Assembly: GCA_025603075.1 (NCBI GenBank)
Contig: MU626261.1
Span: forward strand, 248,001 to 312,000
Length of the DNA stretch: 64,000 nt
Source: Neoconidiobolus thromboides FSU 785
Lineage: Eukaryota; Entomophthoromycota; Entomophthoromycetes; Entomophthorales; Neoconidiobolaceae
Direction of reading: 5' to 3'
Below the pieces are notes generated by a model, which had not been told where the DNA came from, made no database searches, and saw nothing but the letters and a program-made list of their open reading frames with translations. Shown in pieces: positions 53,908 to 64,000 of this stretch (the stretch's first letter is position 1; the number at the start of each line of letters is the position of its first letter). The translations under genes and the position numbers were made by a program.

Positions 53908-54691
53908 TTAGTCTCTTTTTCTGCTTGAGTTAAATGGACTGCGGGTTGAATTTCTGCGAAATTGTCCGTTTCTAACCGGGGATGTATGGCGAGCAGAATA
54001 GTCCCTATACCTTTCTTCGTTTCCTCCACGCGGTCTATATTCCCTTTTATCTAAACGTCTTATTTTATCACCATTAGAAATATCTCTATATTTACTGACT
54101 AAATATAAATGGATTAATTCATTTACAATATTCAATATCAATTTACCTGGTACTCCAGGGTTTGGGCTTGAAGGAAAGAAAGTATAGTTAGGTTCATTGG
54201 AGCAATGTTTTGCAAAACTAAAGTCAAATTAATGTGAGTCGTATTATTGATAAGTCAGTTACTCTCCAATTTTATAAATCCTTCCAGTTGTTCTATTTAT
54301 CACTACTTGTCTTTTTCCTTCGTGTAATCTAATATATCTTATTTTCTTATTAATCTGAGCTTTAAATAGTTATGCTTTTAAATACCCTTCTACTATTAAT
54401 AAAACATCCGATTCTTTAATATCTTCCCCTTGCTCTCCAAAAATAGTTAGCTCTATTGAACCAGAAGAATCACTACACCAAAAACTATAGATCGTTGGAT
54501 GATCTGGATATGTGATTGCTTGAACTATAATATATTAAACTTTGCTGTTTACTATTAAGCTAATAGCTACCTCTCTTTATAATAATAACTTCATAGTTTT
54601 GAATGACTCTTCTAGAAGTGGCGTCCCTCAACAAGGTGATTGGTAAATCTTTTCTTAAGTCTTCAATTTGCTTAAGAGTTGGATGATCCAT
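53908..54691 (-). CDS. SOSS-B / hSSB1-like single-strand DNA-binding OB protein
   Basis: Five exons (54691-54571, 54524-54386, 54337-54263, 54217-54147, 54098-53908) join to 198 residues (human SSB1: 211). One OB fold spans about 20-125. It reads VIIIKRVQAITYPDHPTIYSF, SGSIELTIFGEQGEDIKESD, then VEGYIRLHEGKRQVVINRTTGRIYKIGDFAKHCSNEPN. The GY..(basic)..L/V.GR...KIGEF..V..EPN order is that of SOSS-B. The tail (about 135-198) is Arg/Gly/Ser-rich (RGGNEERYRDYSARH, RRNSTRSPFNSSRKRD). In animals the protein binds ssDNA at breaks and works with Integrator subunits. The fold and family are well supported by order of motifs; the repair role here is inferred. Faces CAF1 tail to tail. Confidence 0.85.
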
Positions 54692-55176
54692 CCTTTAAAA
54701 ATCATTACTTAAGTTCTAGGCTGATTTTTAAATTCAAGTTTTGTGTTAAGCCTTTTACTGAGCATAAAATAGTTGGCTTTACCCAATTAAGGGTGACGTT
54801 TCAAACTTTTTTTGGGAGTTTAAAAATTCAGCTAAAATGTAAATAAAATTATCCGCTAATTTGCATCTTAATTTGCAAAAGTTCTATGCCTAATTTCAGT
54901 TGATCAAGAAAAAGAGTATTTTCTTAGTATTTTCCCTGTGTTTGCAAAATCTATAAAAACCAAAACTGGAAAGAAAATTGAGCCTTAGACATAAACAATC
55001 TATCTCAAATGGTGTTTTGAAAGATGAGTGTCTATTATCATCTGATACTCTAAAGTAAAACACATCGATTTCATAAAACAGCTAAGAATTGCGTTATTCT
55101 CGAAAAACATTCGTAATCAATGAAATTGAAGTATAAAAACTCAAATTTATTGCCTGATTTCTTTTTTATAATAATT
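54692..55176. other. Divergent intergenic region SOSS-B / 1-Cys peroxiredoxin
   Basis: 485 bases carrying both promoters. A TATA-like tttttataataatt precedes the peroxiredoxin start by about 10 bases. No coding stretch seen. Confidence 0.5.
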
Positions 55177-55934
55177 ATGAGCCAAGAAAGAATTCGTTTA
55201 GGAAGTACTGCTCCAGGTAAAATATTATCATTCATTTATGTATATATTTTATTAATCCTTTAATTTAGATTTCGAAGCTGAATCTACTTTAGGTCCAATT
55301 TCATTTCATAAATATATTGAAGGTTCCTGGGCTATCTTATTCTCTCATCCTGCTGATTTTAGTAAATATTATGTTTAAAAATGATTACACGTTAATCTTG
55401 AAACTAGCTCCAGTATGTACCACCGAACTTGGTACAGTTCAGAAATTAAAGGGTGAGTTTGAAAAACGTAACGTAAAGGTATTGGGAGTCAGTGTAGACT
55501 CTTTACAAGATCATAACGAATGGATCAAAGATATCAACCAAGTAAACAAAGTAGATGTGAACTTTCCTATTTTGGTTGACAAAGAGCGTAAGATCTCAAC
55601 TTTATATGATATGTTAGATACCGTTGAAAACGATGCTACTAACTTTGTCAATGGTTTACCATTGACAGTACGTTCTGTATTTATTATTGATCCAAGTAAA
55701 AAAGTCCGCTTAACTTTGACTTATCCTGCTTCCTGTGGCCGTAACTTTAATGAGATCATTAGAGTTGTTGATTCCCTTCAACTATCTGATAAGCATCCTA
55801 TCACTACTCCTGCCAATTGGAACCAAGGTGATAATGTCATCATTCATCCTAAAATAACCGATCAAGAAGCTGATACTAAATTCCCGGGTTATCAAAAGGT
55901 AACTCCTTATTTAAGATTTACTCAACAACCCTAA
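55177..55934 (+). CDS. 1-Cys peroxiredoxin (Prx1/PRDX6-like)
   Basis: Peroxide reductase of the Prx6 group. Three exons (55177-55216, 55269-55361, 55408-55934) join to 219 residues. The peroxidatic Cys48 is in SHPADFTPVCTTELG, itself joined across intron 2 (A|CT completes the catalytic Thr). Further marks are GVSVDSLQDHNEWIKDI, FPILVDKERKI, the conserved Arg in LPLTVRSVFIIDPSKK, and LTYPASCGRNFNEIIRVVDSLQ. The C-terminal arm ends PANWNQGDNVIIHPKITDQEA as in Prx6. There is no resolving Cys in the usual 2-Cys position. No presequence is seen, so cytosolic location is likely; yeast Prx1 has a mitochondrial leader that this protein lacks. Start chosen because MSQERIRLGSTAPDFEA aligns with the family start. 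Confidence 0.95.
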
Positions 55935-56355
55935 GTTGCTTGTTAAAATAAACATTTTATTTTATTGCTATAAGTTGATTTAGCAATATGCTTTATATAT
56001 AATTTTGTTTACACTATTTAATTGTCTTTTACAAATTTGATAAAAAAAACTCTCTCTGAGAGTAGTAATGACTTTAATTGTAATTAAAACAACAGATACT
56101 AAATACTTTAACAAACATTAACTTAAGGAACAAAGTCAGCAGACTTTTTTTGATAAAGTGGGTTATTTATCTTTTATTTTTGAAAAAATAGGAAGCAGAG
56201 GCAATACCCTTTCTCCTGTTTGTCAGTTACATTTGTATTGATTTGAGAAAACATTAAAAATACAAGTATAAAAGATAAATTGGTAAAGTGTGAACCTTTA
56301 TAAACATCTTATTATAGACTCATTAGAAATACAAGGCTTCAGTTAATAAGATATT

Positions 56356-56457
56356 TGAGGATGTTTTTTTTTGGCTCCATCACTTTTTCTATCTTTCAAG
56401 CACTATTTGAGTGGAAAAATTGTTAGTCAAATTCTTAAACAATAAAATACATCCCCA
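56356..56457 (-). repeat. MITE-like element, copy 14
   Basis: 102 bases, TGAGGATG to ACATCCCCA, core TTTCAAGCACTATTTGAGTGG; flanks TT on both sides. Confidence 0.88.
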
Positions 56458-56506
56458 TTTGATAATTGAAATGATTAAAAATTAAAATTAAAACTATTTT
56501 ATCATA

Positions 56507-56604
56507 TGGGGATATTTTTTTTATTTCATTACTTTTTCCATTTTTAAGCGCTATTTGACCAGAAAGATTGTTAGGACAACTCTTAAACAAAAAATCCATC
56601 TCTA
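56507..56604 (-). repeat. MITE-like element, copy 15
   Basis: 98 bases, TGGGGATATTTTTTTT to CCATCTCTA, flanked by TA on both sides; 49 bases after copy 14 in the same orientation. Confidence 0.85.
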
Positions 56605-57080
56605 TATGTTTATTTATTGATTATTAATGTATTTTTATATAAAAGTAATATGTTTATTATTCAAATATTAGATTCAAATATATATTGGGGATATCTACCA
56701 ATTATCTATTTTTGGTTCTTTTTAAATTTTAAAAATTAATAACTATTATAACTGTCCAAACTTGGATATGTACTGGCTAACTGTTCATTTTATAATAAAA
56801 AATCAAGCATCAAGCAACAGCTTGGCATAATACACATACCCAACTATAAAATTTATCACTAATCAGTACCTATGTGAACTTGGACAACTGGATTAGTTTA
56901 ATTTTTAAATTTGAAAAAGTAGTAAAAAGAGTAATCGTTAAAAAAACATTCCCATATATTAAAAATACATGTACGTTTAACACTATTATTAATTTAGGTT
57001 TATATCCTTATTATTTATTTCATTATAATATCGTTCATGGAAATTGATGAAAACTATGAAGCTATAAACTTAAATTAATA

Positions 57081-57164
57081 TGTTTTAGCTTCATCACTTC
57101 ATTTTTTAAGTGCTATTTGAGTGGAAAAATTGGAAAAATTCTTAAACAGAAAAACACATCCCCA
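57081..57164 (-). repeat. MITE-like element, copy 16 (truncated)
   Basis: About 84 bases. The left terminus lacks the GGGG block; the core TTTTTTAAGTGCTATTTGAG and right end ACACATCCCCA are kept. Confidence 0.75.
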
Positions 57165-59018
57165 TATCAATAAATGAGAATAATTTTGAAAAATAAACTA
57201 ATTTATTAATATTATTAATAAATATATAAACTGAACAGCCACTTTTATAATATTAAATAATAGCTTAGTATAAGTGGATATGGGTATTGAAGAACAGAAT
57301 AAAATATATTATTGATATATTTAAATTCTTTAATTTTCATTCCATACTTAGTAATATTAATAGCAAATTCAACATAAATAGTTTCAGTAACTAAAACAAT
57401 ATAAATTTGTTAAATAAAGCCTATAGAATTGTTAATACAGCCAATAGCACATCAAGTGGGTACATTGATACTATTAGCTTGAGTAGCTTTAATGTATTTA
57501 TTTAATGAATTTAATGAATTTAAAATTGATCAAACTTTACAACTTCAATGCAAAGCATAATAAATAATTATCAAATAATATAAATTCTATACTTGTATTT
57601 CTAATTCTGTGCATTTTTTTAAATGCTGGATTATTGATAAAGAAGCACCAGGTAGTTATAAATATATAAATCACTATTATTGTTTTATTATATATTTTCT
57701 TTTTATAAATCTTCCACTATTAAAATTTAAAAGTTAATCCATTATGTGGTAACACAAATGCTAGCTGTCTAGGTACTATCTTATATCATCCATTAAATCT
57801 ACTTCACACTATATAAAAATATCTTACTACAACAAGAGAAAAGAACATATTCAAATCGATTTGGGTAAATCTATTATAAAGTTAGAGTATAACTATTATA
57901 AGCTTCCAAAAAGGCAATACCTCCGTCCTTATTTATAATGTGGATAGTCAGTACCATGAATTGATTTTTGTGCACTTTTACATCATTTTTATTTTTAGTC
58001 ATATGGGAAGTTTATTGAAATAGTATTATTTTAAGTGTTATTTTTACTTTCTACGCCAAATAGTTTATGTAAACATATATATCTTCCGTATCCTCGACTG
58101 TCTCGACTATTGTTTTACAATGTGTTGGATGCGCTTTTAAGCAATAGGTTGAATTCTATCTCAATTTAATTTGTCTCTAAATCAATTTATAGTTCTTAAA
58201 TCTAAGTTTGCTCAAGTTTAAGTTCTGGGTTGTATCATTTACATAATAATACAATAAGTGACCAAAAGAGCCAAAAATACAAACAAAAATGTAAACTATA
58301 ATTTAAGTAGAAAAAACAAGTAGCTAGAATTCTAACTTTAAGAATAAATTCAATTTTGAATAAATAATAAAGTCAGGAGTAATAATAAAGATAGACCTCT
58401 TGTACTAAAAATTCGAAAAACCATTATTGAATTGAATTCAAGAAAATAGTACAACTATTTATTCAACAAATCAAATATTATAACATGTAACTTTGAGAAG
58501 ATTGACTTATGAGTAAACTTGTAGCCAACCCCTTACTAAATATAGCAATTTAAATTTGAACTTTCAAGTTCTAATTAGAAGCTGGTAATTAATTGATCTT
58601 AAAAATTTTAATTTTAGAATTTATGAGTTCATAGCTGGAAACTATTCATAACTCTGGTAACACAGTTTATACCATACAAGTTACATTATAAACACTCTTT
58701 AAAGAATCTACTTCATTCTTTCATAATACTGTTAAAGTCCAATATTTACCATAAACTGCGGTTGAAAAACAGAAAAAAGCCTCTATATTGTAGGCTTATT
58801 AATTATAATTATAATAAATATAGTAACATCCACTATAACAAATCTCAAAATTCAAAGGACAACACCATAGTTATTAAAAATTAATACTTAAATTCTACAT
58901 TAAAACTCTAAGATTTATTGACTAATATTAAATTATTTATGAAATCGAAATAAGGTACATGAAGAATAAAAAGATATGCTTTTTAAAATAAGTTAAAGGT
59001 AATATATAATATCCCAAA

Positions 59019-59684
59019 CTAATAATGTACTGAATTCTTACGGTACGAATGACATGGTCGACGGTTATAGGGGGAGGACGAATTCAATCCATTTTGATAT
59101 TTAAATTCAAACGCTGATTGATTGCCTTGGGAGTAAAATTTGTCTTCTGAAATACTACTGATTGAGGACATTCTAGATGAAGATGAAGATGAGGATAAGG
59201 TGTCTATAGTATTAATTAAATGATTAGGTGATGTTGGTAAGTGTAATGAAGTGACTCTTCCCGTTATTCTATCAATGGCTTCTTCTTTTTTATTGTTTAT
59301 AAATTCATTGATCACTTTCATAAACTGAGAATATTGTTGGTCATCTGAAGCACATAGATGTATTATAGGATAGTGGCTTGAAGTTGTAGGTTGTAAAGAT
59401 AGCCTAGAAGCAAAAATAACGATCCCAAAAATGGACTTTTTGTTTGTTGGATCATTGGAGCAACTATCATAAGAAGACAGATCAAACTGATACAAAAACT
59501 TTTTATCGCTTGGAGAATCATAAACCCATAAATAGGGAGCCCTAAACACTATAAATCGTCTTTTCCAGGTACGTGAAAATGCTTGTTTTTTACGGAACAT
59601 CAGATAACCTTCAAATTCTTTGTCTTGACTTATGCTTGAAAGCAATGTGTCATCGCTATCTCTTGAGATGTTTAATTCGACCAT
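59019..59684 (-). CDS. PH-domain protein with kinesin-3-like PH
   Basis: Single exon. From the ATG at 59684 (MVELNISRDSDDTLLSSISQ) the protein has 221 residues; an upstream in-frame ATG at 59786 would add a basic 34-residue leader. The PH domain covers about 25-135: FEGYLMFRKKQAFSRTWKRRFIVFRAPYLWVYDSPSDKK.. and ends QQYSQFMKVINEFI with the C-terminal helix (Trp replaced). The RRF..FR.PYL.VY.S..D pattern resembles PH domains of kinesin-3 tails (KIF1/Unc104), which bind phosphoinositides on vesicles. No motor domain is nearby. The rest is Ser-rich (SSSSSSSRMSSISSI) and probably disordered. Likely a small membrane adaptor; an unseen upstream exon cannot be excluded. Confidence 0.75.
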   Translation of the reverse strand: MVELNISRDSDDTLLSSISQDKEFEGYLMFRKKQAFSRTWKRRFIVFRAPYLWVYDSPSDKKFLYQFDLSSYDSCSNDPTNKKSIFGIVIFASRLSLQPTTSSHYPIIHLCASDDQQYSQFMKVINEFINNKKEEAIDRITGRVTSLHLPTSPNHLINTIDTLSSSSSSSRMSSISSISEDKFYSQGNQSAFEFKYQNGLNSSSPYNRRPCHSYRKNSVHY

Positions 59685-61222
59685 TTGCGTTTTTTTAAAA
59701 AATTGTAAAAAAGAAAGAAAAGTATTAAGTTGCTTTTGAGCCCAATTGTTGTATTTATTTATCCGAGTTGAACTATTCTTTACCAAGTAACCAAAGCTTA
59801 GAAACTTAGGGAAGAAAATTACCTAATTTAGCTAATCATAAACTGGTTTAAGACAGGTTTTAATTGGTGGTTGCTTGCCAATTGATAATTTTTTCAACTA
59901 TTAATTTAATAAATTTCAGTTTAAGCCAATCAATTCAGAATCAACTTTTGAACTCAACTAATCAGATGCTCCTAATAATCTAGTTATTCTAAGATTATAT
60001 AATTTATTCTTTATACTATATTGATTGTTATTAAAAAATTTCTTCCGCTAAGAAATCAAGCACTAATCCATTGCTATTCCTTAAAAAAGCTACAATTATT
60101 AAGTCATCCTTGCTTTAAGCTCGATATGAGCTTAAAATATTAATCAAACTTTAATAATTTAACTAAAAATGACCAAAAAATTAACTATGGGATTATTAAG
60201 CGGGTTTCTTTTATAAAAAAATAACAGTTTCAATAGTCAAAATGGTCAAACAACTACCTTTTATTTCTTCAATTAATTAAGTCTAAGTTTCTTTAAACTT
60301 CGGTAGTTAAGCACTTAATTACCCCTGTTTCAAATTGCTTGGTTCAAGGAAAAATAAGTGAGACAACTAAAATCAAGTTTTGCTTTTATAAAGAACTTGC
60401 TTTGCTCTTAACATGTGTTGATTAAATTTATTTTTAAATATCCACTTTTTTAAAATGATGAAATTTTCTTAATTTATTATTTAAGTTTCCTTTTTATAAA
60501 AATTAAAAAAAACTACAGCCTTATTCCTTTCTGTTTTACACTTTCTTTATGTTAAATTGAATGGTATTCTTTGTAAAAATATTTAACGGTACTTTAGTTA
60601 AATTATAAAAGAATTTAATTAAGCCGAAACTAATAAAAACAATGTTATAATTTTTTTTATTTTTACTATTTTACAAATTTATGCAATTTAAAAATCTGGA
60701 TTTTCTTCTCGAACTTTTTATTGTAAGAGAAATTATCATATCAAACAAAGATCTTGTTTTAATAAATACGTTAAATCTAGTACCAAAAGCTGTAAATCTC
60801 TTTCTGAGGGATATAAATAGTTTTAGTTTGTTTTGGTACCTTTGTTATATCGACAAATTAGCCCCTTAAGGCCAAAGTTTTTAATAAGATAACCTGGGTT
60901 TTAAAAGCATGATAGGTTAACTTTGAAAATTTTACATTCGAAACTAGCAACTTTTAAACAATATGAGTTTAAAAAAGCAATCTAATTTTAGTTAATCAAT
61001 TTCCTTTGAGTTTTAGATATACAAGATAATGTTAGGTAGGTCCTTAACACCAAAAATAAGGAAAGCAAATTATAACCCATCCATCAACAATATAAAGCTT
61101 GAAAACATATATTTTATGTTTCAAATATATCAAATGATAAAATGCAACTTAAGAGTTATATTGCTTTTCATGATCCTTTGTTGTTAAGTAAGACTTGAGC
61201 TTCTCAAGTAAATAAAAATCTA

Positions 61223-61360
61223 TTAAAGTTTTTCATGTCCTTTCAAAATAATATGTTTAAAAAATAGAAAGGTAATAAAAATCATTGCGGTATAAGGAGT
61301 CATTGGAAGGTAAAGGGTTCTAAATGTCTTAATATAAGCAGTTAAAACAATACCTATATT
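61223..61360 (-). pseudogene. Relic of duplicated DHA2 transporter C-terminus
   Basis: On the minus strand this reads ..YIKTFRTLYLPMTPYTAMIF ITFLFFKH..GHEKL and a stop at 61225-61223. The intact gene at 62072-63688 ends YIESFKILYLSMIPYAAIAF ITSLFLKH..GHEKS. DNA similarity is clear over about 130 bases (shared tttttcatgtcct, aatatgttt, taaggagtcattggaaggtaaagg with few changes), then fades upstream. So a tandem copy of the transporter once lay downstream of the present gene and has been lost except for its last ~45 codons. Confidence 0.8.
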
Positions 61361-61416
61361 TGAAATTATTTATAAATTTTTGATATTATTTTATAGAAGC
61401 TTATAAAAGCAATATA

Positions 61417-61516
61417 TGGGAGTGTTTTTTTAACTTCATTACTTTTTCCATTTTTTAAGTACTATTTAAGCGGAAAATTTGTTAGTAAAGTTCTTAAACA
61501 CCAAAATACATCCCCA
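61417..61516 (-). repeat. 100-bp MITE-like element, copy 17
   Basis: Exactly 100 bases, TGGGAGTG to ACATCCCCA, core TTTTTAAGTACTATTTAAGCGG, flanked by TA on both sides. It lies just upstream of the transporter relic's broken end. Confidence 0.9.
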
Positions 61517-61821
61517 TATCAACCTCAACTTTTAAACTAACAGTATGAAGGTTGAAATTTATGTCTTTCATGTTAAGAAATGGAACTTTTATCTTGAAAA
61601 CTGATTTGGTTGGTGATATGATATATTATAGCAATTATAAATGAATAAAATGCTTTGTTGAATTTATTTAGAAATAATTGTATTGGTAAGACATTATTGA
61701 ATAATACTACTTTTTAGTTTATTTATAGTAATAATTAAATAATTATAACATTATCTGACCTTATTTAAAAGTATTGTTTTTGCTTTGAATAAAGCTATTA
61801 ATTAGGAAGTGTAGCAACATT

Positions 61822-61912
61822 TAAGGAAATTTTTTGATTTCATTTATTTTTCAACTTCTTAAGTGCTATTGAATGTAAGAACTGTTAATATAATCTTTAA
61901 ACAAAAAATGAT
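61822..61912 (-). repeat. MITE-like element, copy 18 (degenerate)
   Basis: Core TTCTTAAGTGCTATTGAATG and GTTAATATAATCTTTAAACA are recognisable, but both GGGG/CCCC termini are lost. An old copy. Confidence 0.55.
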
Positions 61913-62071
61913 ACTCTGTTTTATTTCATTTGTACTGTATCTTTTTAATAAAATTATTTATTTATTTATTGCTATTTGTTTTTATAAAAGCTCAAAATAA
62001 AGCAAAAATAATACTACTCTTAATATATTTTTATTATACACAAAATTCAAACTTTTAAATAAATAAAACTA

Positions 62072-63688
62072 TCAAGATTTTTCATGTCCTCTCACAGGGA
62101 TATGTTTGAGGAATAGAGAAGTAATAAAAGCAATAGCAGCATAAGGAATCATTGAAAGGTAAAGGATTTTGAATGATTCAATGTAACCATATAAAACTAG
62201 ATCTAATTGGTCTTTAGATAATGAATGAATCGTATTAACCGAGCCCAATATTAATTTTGTATCCATCTCGGGTAATAATTGATGTAATGTACTAGCCAAA
62301 TAATTATTAAAGATAGAACCTTGAATAGCCAAACCAACCAAAGATCCTAAAAGATTGTTAAAGAAAACCAAAGAAGTTGAAACAGCTATATCATCATCCG
62401 TGGAAGCTACTTGTACAATCATAACGTTATTTTGGAAGCATAAGCCAACTCCAAATCCTAAAATTAACGCATATACAATTTCTTCTCCACGTGTAATACT
62501 TAATCTATAAAGGGATCCATAGAGGGCTGCCCCAACAATAAGAAAGATGCCTCCAATGACAGACAAAAAGCGATATTTGCCAGTTTTAGTAGTAATGATA
62601 CCAGTGACAAAATTACAAGCTACGGCACCAAGCATAAGTGGTAATAGCTCTAAACCTGAACTAGTAGCATCATAGTTTTTTACTACTTGGTAATAGATGG
62701 GCAAGTAGTAAACAGATACCATAAACAAAGCACCAATAAAGAAGGCAGATACATTAGCTGAAATAGTATTGCGGTTTAATACTCGACCTGGTATTATAGG
62801 TTCTTTAGCAACTTTAGCTTCAACGTATATAAACAATATTAAAAATAGTCCAGCAAGTACTAAAGTCACAATCACAGGTGCTGAACTCCATTCATATTCA
62901 CTACCGCCCCAGGTAAGTCCAAGTACTAAACATATTGTAAAGCACATCAACGTAATTGCACCATAAAAATCCACTCTACTAAGTTTTTCTTTCATACTAC
63001 CTTTAGGTATTGGTAAGTTCAAGAAAAAGAAAACGATGATAAAAGTGATAGCACATATAGGAACATTAATGTAAAAAGCCCAACGCCAAGTTATTTTATC
63101 TGAAAAAGCACCACCAACCAAAGGTCCTATAACTGATGCGATTGCATATATACCACCTGCGAAAGCAAGGAAAATACCACGTATTCTAGGTGGGATAATA
63201 TCTGATATTATAATGATTGATAGAGAATAGAGGCCACCACCACCCAAACCACTTATAGCACGAAATATAATCAAAGTAATCATGTTTGGGGCAGCTCCAC
63301 AAACAATAGATCCAACAGTAAATATAAATAAAGCAAATAAGACTGTATATTTCCTACCAAATATATCAGATAATTTGCCATATAATGGTTGGATTGCGGT
63401 AGAAGTCAATAGGTATGAACCTGCCACCCAAGTGACCAAGTCTAAGGCACTAAATTCAGACACAATCTTTGCCATTGCTGTAGATATGATTGTGTTATCT
63501 AAAGAAGCTATGAAGATAGACAGTACTAAACCAAAAACCAAGGCCCCTTTTTTAAAGGGAGTCAAGTTATTAATTGGGTCCATAGGGTTTTCGGGACTCG
63601 CTTCTGGGTTCATTTCTGCGATTCCTTTCTTATCTAATTCATAAGGTTTGATATCAAAAGCTTCATTCACCTCGGATTTTTCTATCAT
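62072..63688 (-). CDS. DHA2-type MFS multidrug transporter (14 TM)
   Basis: Intronless, 538 residues with 14 predicted membrane segments. A 50-residue cytosolic N-terminus leads into FGLVLSIFIASLDNTIISTAM (TM1, with the LDxTI motif typical of DHA2 carriers). LTSTAIQPLYGKLSDIFGRKYTVL carries motif A; GLGGGGLYSLSIIIISDIIPPR and GPLVGGAFSDKITWRWAFYIN carry motif C and the WRW loop. TM11-13 hold GFGVGLCFQNNVMIVQ. Proton-driven efflux of drugs, toxins or amino acids across plasma or vacuolar membrane is usual for this family; the substrate is not predictable. The C-terminus ends KHIPVRGHEKS. A decayed duplicate of its 3' end lies 0.85 kb downstream. Confidence 0.94.
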   Translation of the reverse strand: MIEKSEVNEAFDIKPYELDKKGIAEMNPEASPENPMDPINNLTPFKKGALVFGLVLSIFIASLDNTIISTAMAKIVSEFSALDLVTWVAGSYLLTSTAIQPLYGKLSDIFGRKYTVLFALFIFTVGSIVCGAAPNMITLIIFRAISGLGGGGLYSLSIIIISDIIPPRIRGIFLAFAGGIYAIASVIGPLVGGAFSDKITWRWAFYINVPICAITFIIVFFFLNLPIPKGSMKEKLSRVDFYGAITLMCFTICLVLGLTWGGSEYEWSSAPVIVTLVLAGLFLILFIYVEAKVAKEPIIPGRVLNRNTISANVSAFFIGALFMVSVYYLPIYYQVVKNYDATSSGLELLPLMLGAVACNFVTGIITTKTGKYRFLSVIGGIFLIVGAALYGSLYRLSITRGEEIVYALILGFGVGLCFQNNVMIVQVASTDDDIAVSTSLVFFNNLLGSLVGLAIQGSIFNNYLASTLHQLLPEMDTKLILGSVNTIHSLSKDQLDLVLYGYIESFKILYLSMIPYAAIAFITSLFLKHIPVRGHEKS

Positions 63689-64000
63689 TTTGAATTTTTT
63701 TTAAAAAAGAAAGATAAAATTTCTTCATTTTATAGTCTACTATTAAGTCATTCAACCTTTAAAATGGATCAAGCGCAGTTTATTATTATAATTAATATAG
63801 TACAAACTCGGAAATAATAGGATTAACATGAGCTTTTTTGTATAAATGTCGGTCTTATATTTATTTAAACTCCCTAATAAATTTTATTTAAGTTGAGGAA
63901 TATTACAATTTTATCGAATCTTATTTGTAGTTAAATGAAGCAAATTTAAACATTTACTAATAAAGATTTAAACAAATTCTTACAATATTTTTTTCTATAA
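63689..64000. other. Right-edge upstream region
   Basis: 312 AT-rich bases upstream of the DHA2 transporter, with its promoter; no other gene visible before the edge. Confidence 0.5.

Larger units (their letters stand above)
55935..59018. other. Gene-poor spacer with repeats
   Basis: 3.1 kb of AT-rich DNA without an intact gene. It holds element copies 14, 15 and 16, and at about 56913-56953 a right-end fragment of the same element (AAAAAAACATTCCCA). The remainder shows no recognisable coding stretch or RNA gene. Confidence 0.55.
59787..62071. other. Gene-poor spacer with transporter relic and repeats
   Basis: 2.3 kb without an intact gene. Contains a relic of the neighbouring DHA2 transporter 3' end (61223-61360) and element copies 17 and 18. 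A short open frame at 60681-60869 has no recognisable feature and I do not count it as a gene. Confidence 0.55.

Noticed and set aside
60681-60869. 62-codon open frame
   Set aside because: No motif, no neighbouring splice partner and composition like the AT-rich spacer.

Overview
The window is nuclear DNA of a fungus. The genes are broken by many short introns (about 43-70 bases, GT...AG, usually with a CTAAT/TTAAC-like branch site just upstream of the acceptor). The DNA is very AT-rich. The gene set includes a Zn2Cys6 transcription factor, a secreted double-psi beta-barrel protein with a Kex2-like site, and fungal-type MFS transporters. Several genes are closer to animal forms than to Saccharomyces forms: an AIFM1-type apoptosis-inducing factor, NUDCD1, a SOSS-B/hSSB1 OB-fold protein, kinesin-4 and a UBE3A-type HECT ligase with an AZUL finger. 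That mix suggests an early-diverging fungal lineage, but this is inference; no species can be named from the sequence alone.

Layout, left to right. 0-14 kb is gene-dense: partial RRP4 (-), CDC4/FBXW7-like F-box WD40 protein (+), a four-LIM protein (-), nuclear poly(A) polymerase (-), S-formylglutathione hydrolase (+), NUDCD1 homologue (+) and a histidine phosphatase (-). 14-16.9 kb holds 100-bp inverted-repeat elements and a decayed gene. 16.9-24.3 kb: type II PI4-kinase (+), SET/MYND protein (-), an NTF2/SnoaL-like protein (+) and a secreted DPBB protein (-). 24.3-29 kb is gene-poor and rich in the 100-bp element. 29-42 kb: Zn2Cys6 regulator, kinesin-4, ETT1/NRO1-like protein, F-box/LRR protein, an MFS carrier and an intron-containing tRNA-Ile(UAU). 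42.5-56 kb is a compact housekeeping block: HECT E3, AIF, frataxin, a small hypothetical protein, 2-Cys peroxiredoxin, CAF1/POP2 deadenylase, SOSS-B and 1-Cys peroxiredoxin. 56-64 kb is sparse: more repeats, a PH-domain protein, a relic of a duplicated transporter gene and an intact DHA2-type MFS transporter.

For almost every multi-exon gene I rebuilt the exons by hand, requiring GT-AG borders, continuous reading frame and agreement with conserved family motifs. Total coding lengths come out as exact multiples of three, and the joins are given in each entry.

Functional themes: ubiquitin targeting (CDC4, F-box/LRR, HECT E3), mRNA 3'-end metabolism (PAP1, CAF1, RRP4), and redox or mitochondrial protection (AIF, frataxin, two peroxiredoxins, S-formylglutathione hydrolase). 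The strongest unusual signals are a 100-bp MITE-like family present in about 18 copies, a 4-nucleotide micro-exon inside the kinesin P-loop, a SOSS-B homologue in a fungus, and the tight cluster of oxidative-stress genes. I found no convincing wholly new multi-gene system.
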